DNA from: Planctomycetes bacterium GWA2_39_15
Lineage (GTDB): Bacteria; Planctomycetota; Brocadiia; Brocadiales; Brocadiaceae
NCBI GenBank assembly: GCA_001824485.1
Contig: MHXP01000027.1
Coordinates: 1-35,259 of the forward strand
DNA: 35,259 nucleotides
Direction: 5' to 3'
How positions within the stretch are numbered: position 1 is the first letter of the stretch; every line of letters begins with the position of its first letter. Shown here in pieces: positions 1 through 10,600 of this stretch. The notes under the pieces are model-generated. The model was not told the origin of the DNA. It ran no database searches and worked only from the letters and a program-made list of their open reading frames with translations. A program made the translations under genes and the position numbers.

Positions 1-1238
1 TCTTTTCCCATCCTCTGTTTGTCGTGTTTATATTTTTCCTTGAGTTGACTAATCATAGGCTGTAATTGCTGCATTCTGAACATGGAGACCTGACTCTTCC
101 TTGTCAGTGGGAATAGCATAGCCTTAATGATGATTGTCAATATAATAATAGAAATGCCGTAGTTAGGAACTACACGGTGGACTGCATTCAAGAAAGTCAA
201 AAGTACCTTGCTTATTGATGTAAGCCAACCATAACTTAGAAGGGCATCTAAATTCTCATATTGTTTCAAAACTTCCTCTTTTTTTGGCCCTAAAAAGTAT
301 ATGTAGCTGTGCGTAACAGCATTATGGGGTGAAATTTGAAACTTGTTTGTTTGTAAGGTTACCATAAAATCGCCACCATCCGCTTTTTCGTTTGTAAGAG
401 TTCCCAGTATATCAAATGCCTGTACATTTATAGATGCTACCAAATCGCTGGAGGCTGGCTTTAAAATAGTGGAGAAATACTTATTTGTTGATCCGGTCCA
501 AACAATACCTACAGATTCATTCTTTGAAGGGAATTCTTTTAGTGCTGTACGTACTAATTTAATCCTTTTGTTACCCGTATCCAACCCAGTTACGGCTGCC
601 ATATCAGTGGAAGGTTCACCTTCGTGTGTAATCATAGAGGATGCAATAATATTGTATGACAATGCAACTTCAGTATCGGTATTGTTTTCTAGAACAACAG
701 TCATGTTTATATTGTATTTACCGGGTAATAGTTCTATCGTTTTGGTGAGGTTGATTCCATCCTCCAGCCCGATGGTAAATACAATTTTGTTTCCGCTTTG
801 CTCAATGATCTTATATCGGTGTCTCTGAAAGTTTGTTTTTTGAAGGATATTTTCGATAGCAAGGGGGTGATATTCCGTTTCAGCATTCTTTATTAATTCG
901 AGGATATTTTTTGCCTCTGCATCTTTAAATTGCTTGAGTTTAATAGATTTTAGTGATGCCCCCTCATTTGTCCATACAGTTTTCAAGAGTTCATTTTCAA
1001 TAATAACTTCTTGTAACGGAATCTCCGCTTGGGGTTGTAATGTTTGAGTTGGCGGTGTGGTTGAAAGCTTTGATTCTGCCGCAGTTTTTGTATCTGCTTG
1101 TTTCTCTGAGATAACCTGTTCGTTTATTTCTTCTATAGGTTTAGGCTTTTTAGACGAGAACAGGGGTAATATAAAGGGGTAGTACAATAACATAACTACC
1201 CCACAAATAACTATTGCGATAAGTGTTTTTCTATCCAT
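1..1238 (-). CDS. yidC: Membrane protein insertase YidC (3' end runs off the window)
   Basis: Reverse-strand translation from ATG at 1236-1238: MDRKTLIAIVICGVVMLLYYPFILPLFSSKKPKP..., with later ...SYIYFLGPKKEEVLKQYENLDALLSYGWLTSISKVLLTFLNAVHRVVPNYGISIIILTIIIKAMLFPLTRKSQVSMFRMQQLQPMISQLKEKY, a typical YidC core. Absent from the ORF track because it is open at the window edge. Confidence 0.93.
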   Translation of the reverse strand, partial: MDRKTLIAIVICGVVMLLYYPFILPLFSSKKPKPIEEINEQVISEKQADTKTAAESKLSTTPPTQTLQPQAEIPLQEVIIENELLKTVWTNEGASLKSIKLKQFKDAEAKNILELIKNAETEYHPLAIENILQKTNFQRHRYKIIEQSGNKIVFTIGLEDGINLTKTIELLPGKYNINMTVVLENNTDTEVALSYNIIASSMITHEGEPSTDMAAVTGLDTGNKRIKLVRTALKEFPSKNESVGIVWTGSTNKYFSTILKPASSDLVASINVQAFDILGTLTNEKADGGDFMVTLQTNKFQISPHNAVTHSYIYFLGPKKEEVLKQYENLDALLSYGWLTSISKVLLTFLNAVHRVVPNYGISIIILTIIIKAMLFPLTRKSQVSMFRMQQLQPMISQLKEKYKHDKQRMGK

Positions 1239-1432
1239 TAATTTTCCTTTTTTAGTTCCTCTGGTAATTCGGCTTCGTCAATAAGCATGATTGGAATGTC
1301 ATCTTTTATTGGATACCGTCGTCCGCATTTTGTACATATAATCCTTTCTCCTTCCAGCCTAACATCCATCTTACATAGTGGACAAGCGAGGATATCCAAC
1401 AATTCATTAGTAATCACAACAATTACCTCCAA
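1238..1432 (-). CDS. Trm112-like small zinc-binding protein
   Basis: 64 aa, LLDILACPLCKMDVRLEGERIICTKCGRRYPIKDDIPIMLIDEA: CPxC...CxxCGRxYPIxDxIPxML pattern of the Trm112 family. Stop overlaps yidC start (TAATG). Confidence 0.88.
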   Translation of the reverse strand: MEVIVVITNELLDILACPLCKMDVRLEGERIICTKCGRRYPIKDDIPIMLIDEAELPEELKKEN

Positions 1433-2079
1433 ATCAGGGTAAAATACAGTTGGCGCATTAAGCCATACCCACGTATCTTTGGAAATTAAAGACAGCGTTT
1501 ATAATTTTGGACTAGGTGTCAATGCGGAATTATTAAAGAGATTTAAAATGTTAACAAACTATCGAGTTAATTTCAAACCAAAAATAAAAGTATGTTCACT
1601 ATTATTTTTGTATTAGCATGAGTTTATAAGGAGCTTATAACTAGAGCGCTTAATTAAAACTATATTTTGTGCTATTTATAGAAATTGTTGAATGGGTGAA
1701 ACGGTATCTATTTTTGTTCTGTGATGTTTGACTGCGATTTTGGGTACTATTGTTACATATTTGCTGTGTTACGATAAGTAACAGCCGCCTTTGACCTTTA
1801 TTTATTGACATTTAGCCAGGTTCAAGCAAAAGATATTTCAATAAATGTTACTGTTCGTTATACAATATTCATGGAATATGTTTCTTAAATTTAAAATTTT
1901 TTACTGATTTCAACCCGTTAAGTACACAGTTGTTATAACTTTCAAAGAATATAAAATATTTTTTAGAGATTAGCGGCATACCATCTGCGCTTATAGGATG
2001 TTCAGCAATGTGACTCTTCAGGTTTTGGTTTCTTAATTGATATCTCTCTATCAAATCAGAAAGGATGATATAAAAAAGT

Positions 2080-2889
2080 ATGGAGTTCGCACTTCAGGTT
2101 TATATTAAAGATTTAAAAAGAACATCTTTTCTTACTATGGAAGAAGAAAGAGAGTTATTTGAAAGAATTATCGATGGCGATTCCAAGGCAAAAGAGTCTA
2201 TAATTACATCTTATCTCCCCTTAGTTATAAAGATTGCCAGTCGGTTTGCTTATTATGGAACGCCTATCCTGGATTTGATTAGCGAAGGAAATATTGGACT
2301 TATGCGAGCGGTGGAAAAATTTGACTACAAGTTGGGTCTATGTTTTGGTAAATACGCTTCATGGTGGGTTAAATGGACTATTATGCGGGCGCTGATTAAT
2401 AGCTCAAAGACTATACACATTCCAGTTTACATGGCGGAAATGGTTTTTAAGTGGAAAAAAATATCTTCAAAGCTGGCGAATCGCCTGCATAGACTTCCAG
2501 ATAGGGATGAGATTGCGCAGGAATTGCAAGTTGATGAAAAACGGGCGCAATGGATAGAAAGTGCGGCAAAACATACTTATACTATAAATGAAACGTGTTT
2601 ACAGGAAGATGATTCAAGTGAATTCAGTGAATATATACCTGACGAACGCGTGAAGATGCCTGAAGATGAGTTAATGGAATCTTATGACAAGAAAGAGTTG
2701 AGAAGATTACTGGATACAATTGACCGAAGGGAAGCGTGCGTCCTGAAAATGCGGTATGGATTAGATAATTCAGAACCGATGACTCTAAGAGAAGTAAGTA
2801 AAAAACTCCATATCAGTCGAGAATGGGTTAGAAAGATTGAAAAGAAAGCCGTGTCCAGACTTAACCATCTTATGGCTTGTAGTGCGTAA
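2080..2889 (+). CDS. RNA polymerase sigma factor, sigma-70 family (regions 2-4, no region 1.1)
   Basis: 269 aa; LPLVIKIASRFAYYGTPILDLISEGNIGLMRAVEKFDYKLGLCFGKYASWWVKWTIMRAL (region 2) and EPMTLREVSKKLHISREWVRKIEKKAVSRL (region 4.2 HTH). Confidence 0.95.
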   Translation: MEFALQVYIKDLKRTSFLTMEEERELFERIIDGDSKAKESIITSYLPLVIKIASRFAYYGTPILDLISEGNIGLMRAVEKFDYKLGLCFGKYASWWVKWTIMRALINSSKTIHIPVYMAEMVFKWKKISSKLANRLHRLPDRDEIAQELQVDEKRAQWIESAAKHTYTINETCLQEDDSSEFSEYIPDERVKMPEDELMESYDKKELRRLLDTIDRREACVLKMRYGLDNSEPMTLREVSKKLHISREWVRKIEKKAVSRLNHLMACSA

Positions 2890-2896
2890 GAATTTT

Positions 2897-4117
2897 TTAG
2901 AAATTTAACTCATATCCTGCAGTAGGTGTCCAATCTGCTCTTAAGCCATCATCATTAAGCGGCGTTTGCACATTAAGGAACACAAGCATTCCTAAATGCG
3001 GGCTCCACTTGAATCCTGTTGAAAAATCCACAATATCATTACCGATAGCTGATTCTTCTACTTTATGGCTTCCTACAATATCAAACGCAACAGAAAAATG
3101 GTGTTTTCCTTTACCAAAACCATAATCGCTACCACCGATATATACAATCCTGTCCTGTCCTTCACTACCGCTATTGAACTCATATCCTAAGTTTAAGTGT
3201 GGTGTAAAATGATTGATATTTTTTGATAATATAAAAAATGGTTTTACGCTTGTTCTACCCGTTCCTAAAAGTTCGTCAGCGTCTCCTGTTTGCAGTTTCA
3301 CATCAAGTGCTGGTGCGAAATCAATCCACGAAGAAGTAAACAAATTGTATTTGCTTCTCAGGAATATATCTCCAATACCTGTGGATGCGCCTGAAACTGA
3401 ATCGCTAATTGTTTCTCCAGAGTCTAAACTGTAACCCAGAGGTTTTCCGCCTGATCCCTTCTCCTTTGTCCGATTCAGTATTTTTGCACTGCTGTCAACA
3501 TCGAGTTGAACTTGCATTACAGGTATAAGTATAGAAACATCCCATTTGTCAGTGATTCCATAAGTGCCGTAAAAAGAAAATAAATTAGTTTCGATATTTA
3601 CATCGAAGTCCATTTGAAGCAAATCTTTGTTTTTTTGTTCCTCATCTAATGGCACGACAGATTCTAAGTTGTGTAAATCTTCGCCTTGCAAGGTAGAATA
3701 ATTAATATAGGTGTAAGAGAAACCAAAGTTTATTTTCCCTTTTCCTAACGTAGATGCCCTTTCGGCAAAAACAGGACCAAGGCTGTCCGTTGTTCTCGTA
3801 AACACCTCTAGCTCACTGTCATACTGAAAAGTAAATCCACCGCCGGTCGAACTGACCGGGAATGCCCCCTTTTCTGTATTTAATTCTGAATTTAGGTTCT
3901 GAATTTCTAAAAGAGAGTCTAAAGGTACCGAAACGGTTGTGACTACGTCTATACCCCCTGTAGGTTTTTCCTTTTCGAATACCTTAGTTACAGGAATACC
4001 GCTTCCCCCATACAAAGAAGTTATTAAGTTTGATAAATCAGTTGCGAAACAGTTAGTTATCAAACGAGTGAAAGTTAATAAGAAGATTAACGTGATTACT
4101 ATGTATCTTATTACCAT
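2897..4117 (-). CDS. Putative outer-membrane beta-barrel / transporter-like protein
   Basis: 406 aa with hydrophobic N-terminus, many alternating amphipathic strands (KINFGFSYTYINYSTL, TNLFSFYGTYGITDKWDVSILIPVMQVQLD, HFTPHLNLGYEFNSG) and terminal aromatic ...TPTAGYELNF. Confidence 0.65.
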   Translation of the reverse strand: MVIRYIVITLIFLLTFTRLITNCFATDLSNLITSLYGGSGIPVTKVFEKEKPTGGIDVVTTVSVPLDSLLEIQNLNSELNTEKGAFPVSSTGGGFTFQYDSELEVFTRTTDSLGPVFAERASTLGKGKINFGFSYTYINYSTLQGEDLHNLESVVPLDEEQKNKDLLQMDFDVNIETNLFSFYGTYGITDKWDVSILIPVMQVQLDVDSSAKILNRTKEKGSGGKPLGYSLDSGETISDSVSGASTGIGDIFLRSKYNLFTSSWIDFAPALDVKLQTGDADELLGTGRTSVKPFFILSKNINHFTPHLNLGYEFNSGSEGQDRIVYIGGSDYGFGKGKHHFSVAFDIVGSHKVEESAIGNDIVDFSTGFKWSPHLGMLVFLNVQTPLNDDGLRADWTPTAGYELNF

Positions 4118-4186
4118 CGAATTATTACGTTAAATCCAAGTTTATAATATAAATAAAGACACGCACATTCAAAAATTAATTCAGAA

Positions 4187-4209
4187 CAACATTACACGAT
4201 GTAATGTTG
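4187..4209. promoter_or_regulatory. Perfect palindrome CAACATTACA-CGA-TGTAATGTTG between divergent genes (candidate operator)
   Basis: 10-bp perfect arms around a 3-nt centre, in the intergenic region between the outer-membrane protein gene (-) and argG (+). Confidence 0.5.
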
Positions 4210-4437
4210 AATTGTATCAAAATTTAGAGTGGAGGTGAGGAATATGATCAGGTAAAGAATACCACCGAGAGAAAGAATAAAGCAAGAAATTTCTAATTTT
4301 CGGATAATAGTTTTGTAGATAATCATTTCATATTGAAAATCATTTGATTAATATTTCCCGTTTGATATAATTTCATTTTGAAATGGTACTGTCACGGTTT
4401 TTTGGAATAAATAATTAATTCTGGAGATTCATAATTC

Positions 4438-5724
4438 ATGTCTGAAAAAAGAAAAAAAGTGGTATTGGCATATTCTGGTGGTTTAGATACCTCTGTGGCA
4501 ATTAAATGGATTCCCGAAAAATATAATATGGATGTCATTACGGTAACAATTGATCTGGGAGCTGTGAAAGATCTGGAAGCTATTCGGCAAAAGGCGTTGA
4601 AAATCGGGGCAAAAAAGGCGATTGTCATTGATGCAAAGGATACATTTGTCAAATATTTTATATTTCCCGCCTTACAAGCCGGGGCTTTATATGAAGGCGT
4701 TTACCCGCTTGCAACAGCCCTGGGCAGACCACTCATAGCAAAGCTATTAGCAGATGTGGCACATGAGGAGAAGGCGGATGCAGTTGCCCATGGTTGTACT
4801 GGGAAAGGTAATGATCAGGTGCGATTGGATGTGTCTCTGCAGGTATTAAGCCCCAAACTTCAGATTATTGCCCCTGTGCGTGAGTGGAAGATGACACGTG
4901 ATGAAGAAATCAGATATGCCGAGGAACATAATATTCCGGTAGAAGCAAAAATTAAGAGTCCATATAGTACGGATGAGAATCTATGGGGAAGAAGTATCGA
5001 GTGTGGAGTTTTGGAAGACCCATGGGTTGAGCCTCCAGAGGAGGTCTACAAATGGACAAAGAGCGTAAAAGATGCTCCTGATAAACCCGAATATATGGAG
5101 ATTCATTTTGAAAGAGGAATTCCCGTGGCTATTAATGACGAGGAGATGGATGGTGTGAGCCTCATTAATACGCTGAATGCAAGGGGAGGAAAGTACGGTG
5201 TTGGCCGTATTGACCACCTTGAGAATAGACTTGTAGGTATTAAGTCCAGAGAAATTTATGAGTCTCCGGCTGCTATAATATTACATACTGCCCATAAAGC
5301 CATTGAAGGTATGATTATGACAAAAGATGCCCTGAGGTTTAAGGATATTGTGTCTGCTCATTATGCAGATTTGATTTATAATGGACTCTGGTTTTCTGCC
5401 TTTCATCAAGACATGGTGGCGTATGTGTTAAGTAGTCAGCGTATTGTGAAGGGAACCATACGAATAAGATTATCTAAAGGTACATGTACAGTGGTGGGGC
5501 GTAAGTCGCCGTTATCCCTTTATAGTGAAAAGTTAGCTACATATCAGAAAGAGGATACCTTTGACCACAGTGCATCGCTTGGGTTTATTAAAATATATGG
5601 TTTGCCTGTGAAGATACAAGCCCAAAAGCAAATGGATGTTTTAGCAGGTAGAGAAGCATTGCATCTGGATTCAATCATGCCGCCCAAGGTCAAATCCATC
5701 AAGGCTTCGGAGGCGGATAAGTAA
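4438..5724 (+). CDS. argG: Argininosuccinate synthase
   Basis: 428 aa; KVVLAYSGGLDTSVAIKWIPEKYNMDVITVTIDLG, HGCTGKGNDQVRLDV, SPYSTDENLWGRSIECGVLEDPW, GRIDHLENRLVGIKSREIYESPAAIILHTAHKAIE. Confidence 0.98.
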   Translation: MSEKRKKVVLAYSGGLDTSVAIKWIPEKYNMDVITVTIDLGAVKDLEAIRQKALKIGAKKAIVIDAKDTFVKYFIFPALQAGALYEGVYPLATALGRPLIAKLLADVAHEEKADAVAHGCTGKGNDQVRLDVSLQVLSPKLQIIAPVREWKMTRDEEIRYAEEHNIPVEAKIKSPYSTDENLWGRSIECGVLEDPWVEPPEEVYKWTKSVKDAPDKPEYMEIHFERGIPVAINDEEMDGVSLINTLNARGGKYGVGRIDHLENRLVGIKSREIYESPAAIILHTAHKAIEGMIMTKDALRFKDIVSAHYADLIYNGLWFSAFHQDMVAYVLSSQRIVKGTIRIRLSKGTCTVVGRKSPLSLYSEKLATYQKEDTFDHSASLGFIKIYGLPVKIQAQKQMDVLAGREALHLDSIMPPKVKSIKASEADK

Positions 5725-5750
5725 TGTAAAATTCTTAATATATAAGAGAG

Positions 5751-5829
5751 CACAAAGCACAGAGAAAACGATAGTGGCAAAGCCATTCGCCACTATATTG
5801 ATTATTAAGTGCTTTCTCTGTTTCTTGTG
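5751..5829. repeat. Nested imperfect inverted repeat between argG and the radical SAM gene
   Basis: Outer arms CACAAAGCACAGAGAAA (5751-5767) and TTTCTCTGTTTCTTGTG (5813-5829), 14/17 complementary; inner perfect arms ATAGTGGC (5771-5778) / GCCACTAT (5789-5796). Confidence 0.65.
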
Positions 5830-5856
5830 ATTAGTTTTAAATAAAAGGTGAAATTA

Positions 5857-7614
5857 ATGAAAGTGTTGTTGGTTTTCCCACCATCATGGCATCCTTCCCA
5901 GCCTTATCTCAGTTTACCTTCCCTGACGTCGCTCTTAAGACAAAATGGCATTTCTGAAGTTATCCAGAGGGACTTGAATATCGAACTGCTGGATCTACTA
6001 CTTACCCAAAAAACATGCAATGAATTTTATCAGAAGATTATAGATAAACTAAGGTACATGGATAGTTCCATAGAGCCGTCCCGTAGGGGCGTCTCTACAG
6101 AAAAACGTCAAAACCTGGTTGATGCCGCGGAAGCTATTCCGGCAATAATTGAAAAGGTGGAGCCCGCAAAAAATACCTTGAGGTCGGAGGGTTTTTATGA
6201 CCTTGAGCGCTATATGGAGAGCGTCCATATCATCAATGAATCCCTCCAAATAATGTCTGCCCTGTATTATCCTTCATCAATGACTGCACTCAGTAATAAT
6301 ATGCGGCATTCTGTATATTCCTCCCAAGAAATTTTTGCTGCGCTGGAGGATGAAGAAGAAAATGTCTTCCTCAATCTTTATAAAGAAAACAACCTTTCTT
6401 CTATCCTCGAGACTTCACCTGATATTTTAGGTATTTCTATTACTAATACTTCTCAAATTATTCCTGGTCTAACACTGGCAAAATTAATAAAAAAACAGAA
6501 CAAAGAAATTCACATTACTGTTGGTGGTAGTGTTTTTACAAAACTTATTGAAAATCTTAAAAAGGTGGATGGGTTATTTTTAATTGTAGATAGCTTTATT
6601 GTTTTTGAGGGTGAGCATGCCCTGTTGGAACTGGCGGAACAAGTGGCTGGAAAGAAGGATTTTAAAAAAGTGCCCAATCTGGTTTATCGAGAAAATGGAG
6701 TTACAAAAATCAATGAGCCATTTTATTCAGAAGACCTGAATGCCCTGCCTACGCCTGACTTCGATGGTCTTCCAATGAAGCTTTACTTTTCACCCGCATC
6801 TGTCTTACCAGTGCAAACATCACGAGGGTGTTATTACAGAAAATGCACCTTCTGTAACCTGCATCTTGACCACAGAAACTTTCGTACACGTCGGACAGAC
6901 TTACTCATAGAAGACATCCGCACGCTTTCACAAAAATACCACGCGCAGTATTTCTTTTTTACGGACGAATCTGTTCCTGTCAATAAATTGAGGGAAATAT
7001 CAAAAAGCTTACTGGAAAACCAGTGGAACATTAAATGGATGGCAGGAGTGCGATTTGAGAATGCTCTGGATGGAGATCTCTTAGAAAAGATGTCGAAATC
7101 CGGATGCCAGAAGTTGGTGCTTGGTTTAGAATCATATAATCAACGCATATTGGATTTGATGAAAAAAGGGATAAGGACGGATGTCGTAAAGAGAATATTG
7201 GATGAATGTCTAAACGCAGGCATATCATTTCATCTTTATACAATTGTTGGGTTTCCAACGGAAACTGAAAAAGAAGCGATGGAGACGCTTGATTTTGTGC
7301 TCCGGAAAGAATATCTGTCTTCACGCGGTTTTTCCTGTTTACCATCTCTGTTTGGAATGGAAAAGGATTCTCCGATTACACAAAATCCTGATGAATATAA
7401 GCTGGGAAGCTTAATGTCGCCTAAGAATGAGGATTTAGGGCTGGGTTATTTTTATGAAGTAGAGGAAGGGATGCCTCCGGAAGAAGCAGAGAGGATGTAT
7501 AACTATGTTATAAGCAGATTAAGCGAGGAATTGTGTCCTTTTCCTTATAATTATTCTTTGTCAGATGGATTGTTATATATTACGCATATAAGGCAAAAAA
7601 ATGTTTCCTTTTAA
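5857..7614 (+). CDS. B12-binding-domain-type radical SAM protein
   Basis: N-terminal MKVLLVFPPSWHPSQPYLSLPSLTSLLRQNG and VGGSVFTKLI (B12-binding-like fold), then TSRGCYYRKCTFCNLH (CxxxCxxC radical SAM motif), GLESYNQRILDLMKKG, IVGFPTETEKEAMETL. ATG 5857 with upstream AAAAGG is preferred over the GTG at 5848 in the track. Confidence 0.9.
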   Translation: MKVLLVFPPSWHPSQPYLSLPSLTSLLRQNGISEVIQRDLNIELLDLLLTQKTCNEFYQKIIDKLRYMDSSIEPSRRGVSTEKRQNLVDAAEAIPAIIEKVEPAKNTLRSEGFYDLERYMESVHIINESLQIMSALYYPSSMTALSNNMRHSVYSSQEIFAALEDEEENVFLNLYKENNLSSILETSPDILGISITNTSQIIPGLTLAKLIKKQNKEIHITVGGSVFTKLIENLKKVDGLFLIVDSFIVFEGEHALLELAEQVAGKKDFKKVPNLVYRENGVTKINEPFYSEDLNALPTPDFDGLPMKLYFSPASVLPVQTSRGCYYRKCTFCNLHLDHRNFRTRRTDLLIEDIRTLSQKYHAQYFFFTDESVPVNKLREISKSLLENQWNIKWMAGVRFENALDGDLLEKMSKSGCQKLVLGLESYNQRILDLMKKGIRTDVVKRILDECLNAGISFHLYTIVGFPTETEKEAMETLDFVLRKEYLSSRGFSCLPSLFGMEKDSPITQNPDEYKLGSLMSPKNEDLGLGYFYEVEEGMPPEEAERMYNYVISRLSEELCPFPYNYSLSDGLLYITHIRQKNVSF

Positions 7615-10600
7615 ATCAATTAAAAACAAGTTAATAGTAATTTTTTTGTTATGTTCATTTACGCCATTATTATTGCTGCGTTTTATAGCATTTCCCAAGG
7701 CACAAAAGGATTTAGAAGAGGCTTTGGTAAGGAATTTGGAGGGTGTTAAGCAAAAGCAAGCAGAAATTTTAAAAATGTGGTTTGATGAGCGCAGGCATGA
7801 TGCAAAGGTCGTTAGCAGATATATCTCCGCTATAATGGTAAAAAATGTTAGTGACAATGTTAGTAATTTTCAAAAGTTATACGACTATATTGAGATGATT
7901 AAAACAGAGTATGGATATAAAGATGTATATATCGCTTCGCAGTATGGAATTGTGCTGGTGGCTACAGAGAAGGAATTGGTTGGTTCTAATATTGTAACTT
8001 ATGATTATTGCAGAGAGGCATTGAATGGAAATATCTTTATATCTAAGATGCAACGTCTTGTTCAGGCAGAAAGTGGGAATAAAAACAACAATGCCGATAG
8101 TCCAATAATGTTTATATCTGCTCCGTTAGTGGATTCTAATGACCTCAGAGTAGGTGCACTTATTCTTAAGGTGGATACGGTACACCTCAGCGAAATCATG
8201 AGAAGTGTAAAACTGGGAAAGACAGGAGAAACCTTTCTCGTTAACAGAGAGGGGTACATGTTAACAGAGTCAAGGTTTGTAGACGAGTTAAAAAAAACAG
8301 GTCTAATTCAACAAAGAACGGCATTGGAGTTAAGAGTGATAAACCCCCGTACTGGTAAGCTTACAGAGGGTGCTCAAAATTGCCTGAGTTGTAAAGATGG
8401 ATATGATGCCGAAGGTTATATAAATTATGATGGAAATAAGGTTCTTGGTGTATGGTGTTGGATTCCAGAATATGATTGCGGTTTACTTGCACAGATTAAT
8501 ATTCAAGAAGGGTACGGGGCGGCTTATAGCTTAAAAAGTTTTGTTTTTTCAATGTTGCTAGTATTGGCTTTTCCATTAACACTGGTTGCATTCTATTTTG
8601 GGAAAAGGATTTCTGCCCCCATTTTAAATATAACTGAGGCAACAAAAAAGATTACAGGTGGCGACCTAGGCCAGAGAGTTAAAGATAGTGGTAAAAGTGA
8701 CGAAATTAGCGGACTGGCACATGCGTTCAACTTGATGGCTGAGTCTCTGGAAGAAAAAACGATCAAGTTGAGAAATTATACGACTGATCTTGAAAATATT
8801 GTAAAAGAGAGAACCGTTAAGTTGCAGGAAACAACTAACTTTTTGAATAGCATCTTAGCTGGCTCTACAGAATATTCAATCATTGCGCAAGATTTAAATG
8901 GTAACATCCTTGAGTTTAATAAAGGAGCAAGTCTGATGTATGGTTACAGGTCTGAAGAATTAGTTGGAATAGCCAATGTAAGAATCCTCCATTTAGACGA
9001 GGATGTGAGAGCGGGCAAGATAGACCGTATGTTAGAGGTGGCGCATAGAACGGGTAGATATGAGGGAGAAGTTTTGAGGAGGAGAAAGAACGGTGAGATG
9101 TTTCCAGTTCATGTTACTTTTACGTTGCGACGAGACGAAAATGGGCAACCCATTGGTTTGGTAGCAATATCTAAAGATATTACGAAAGATAAATTAGTGG
9201 CGCTGGAAAAAGAGATTATAAATAATATCAATAAGACGATTGCCTCATGCCTGAATATTAAAGAAGTCTATATGAATATTTATATCGAGTTGAAACGCAT
9301 AATTGATTTTATCTGGTTAGGTATAACGTGTATTGTTGATGGGTCGGATATTACTGAGGATTTCAATATTATCGATGGGGTGTCATCTATGGATTGGTTA
9401 AATAGCGATAAGTCTCCTTCTCATACAATGGCGCAGGGTATCGCTATTAAGAAGGGTATTCCTATTTTTGTAATGGATACACTTGAGGAAAAGTACCCAA
9501 TCGATCGAGAACTATACGAAAAAGAAATACGTTCTTATTTGTGTTTTCCTTTGAAGTCGAAAGGAACAACCATTGGAGCGATTACGTTGGGCAGTAGGGA
9601 AAAGGACACTTTTACAGAAGTGCATTTTGGCTTATTAAATCAAATTACTTCACAATTAGCCATTGCTATCGAAAATACGAAACTTTTCGTTTCCATCAGA
9701 GAATCGGAAGAGAAATATAGAGACCTCGTGGAAAATGCACCAGAGATGATTCACGAGATAGACCCGAAAGGAAGATTTATTAATGTAAACAAGACAGAGT
9801 TGAACAAATTAGGTTATTCTCTAAAAGAGATGAGGCAGATGAATTTGGAGGATATAGTGCCACCAAAATATCGTCAGGATGTGAAGAGATATATTCAATG
9901 GATTATCCACACTGGGAGCGGTGAATTAGAGACAGTGTTCTTGACAAACTCAGGGAAAGAAATCAACGTGGAAATCAACGGTACAGGTCTTTATAATAGC
10001 AAAACAGGGGCATGTGTCTATACGAGGGCATTTGTACGGGACATTACAGAAAGAAAAAAAATGGAAGAGCAAGTCCGTCGGTCAGAAAAATTGGCGTCTA
10101 TGGGTGAACTGGCCGCTGCGATTGCGCATGAAATTCGAAATCCATTGGGGGCAATATGCAACTCAGTTGGAATTTTAGATAGCCATTTGAAATTAACAGG
10201 TCAGGATAAAGATTTGCTAGAGATGATAGTAGGACAATCTGAAAGATTGGATAGAATCATAAGTGATTTCTTAACCTTTGCGCATCCACGGGAACCTTCC
10301 TTTACCTTACAGGATATTCGTGAAGTAATTAAAAATACTATCTTCCTTTTAGAGCAGGATAATCGGTTTGCGGATAAGGTAGAGATAAAGGAAACATACG
10401 AAAGTATATTACCAAAAGTCTATATTGATGCGGATCTAATCCACCAGGTATTGTGGAATTTATTCATAAATTCCTTAGATGCCATGCCTAATGGCGGATA
10501 TATCAAGATAACAGTGAGAAAAACAAATTTGTTTTTAAGGGATGCGGTAGAAATTATGATATCGGATACAGGGATGGGTGTACCATCCAATGAGTTAGAC

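Noticed and set aside
343-828. 161-aa + strand ORF
   Set aside because: Antisense to clear YidC coding sequence; no recognisable motifs.
1869-2054. 61-aa - strand ORF upstream of the sigma factor
   Set aside because: No recognisable family and no clear SD; AT-rich intergenic ORF likely by chance.
6079-6110. GTCCCGTAGGGGCGTCTCTAC inside the radical SAM gene, resembling an intergenic repeat fragment
   Set aside because: In frame and within an intact ORF; too short to claim a repeat insertion without a genome search.
7573-7857. 94-aa - strand ORF across the radical SAM/kinase junction
   Set aside because: Antisense to two supported overlapping CDSs.
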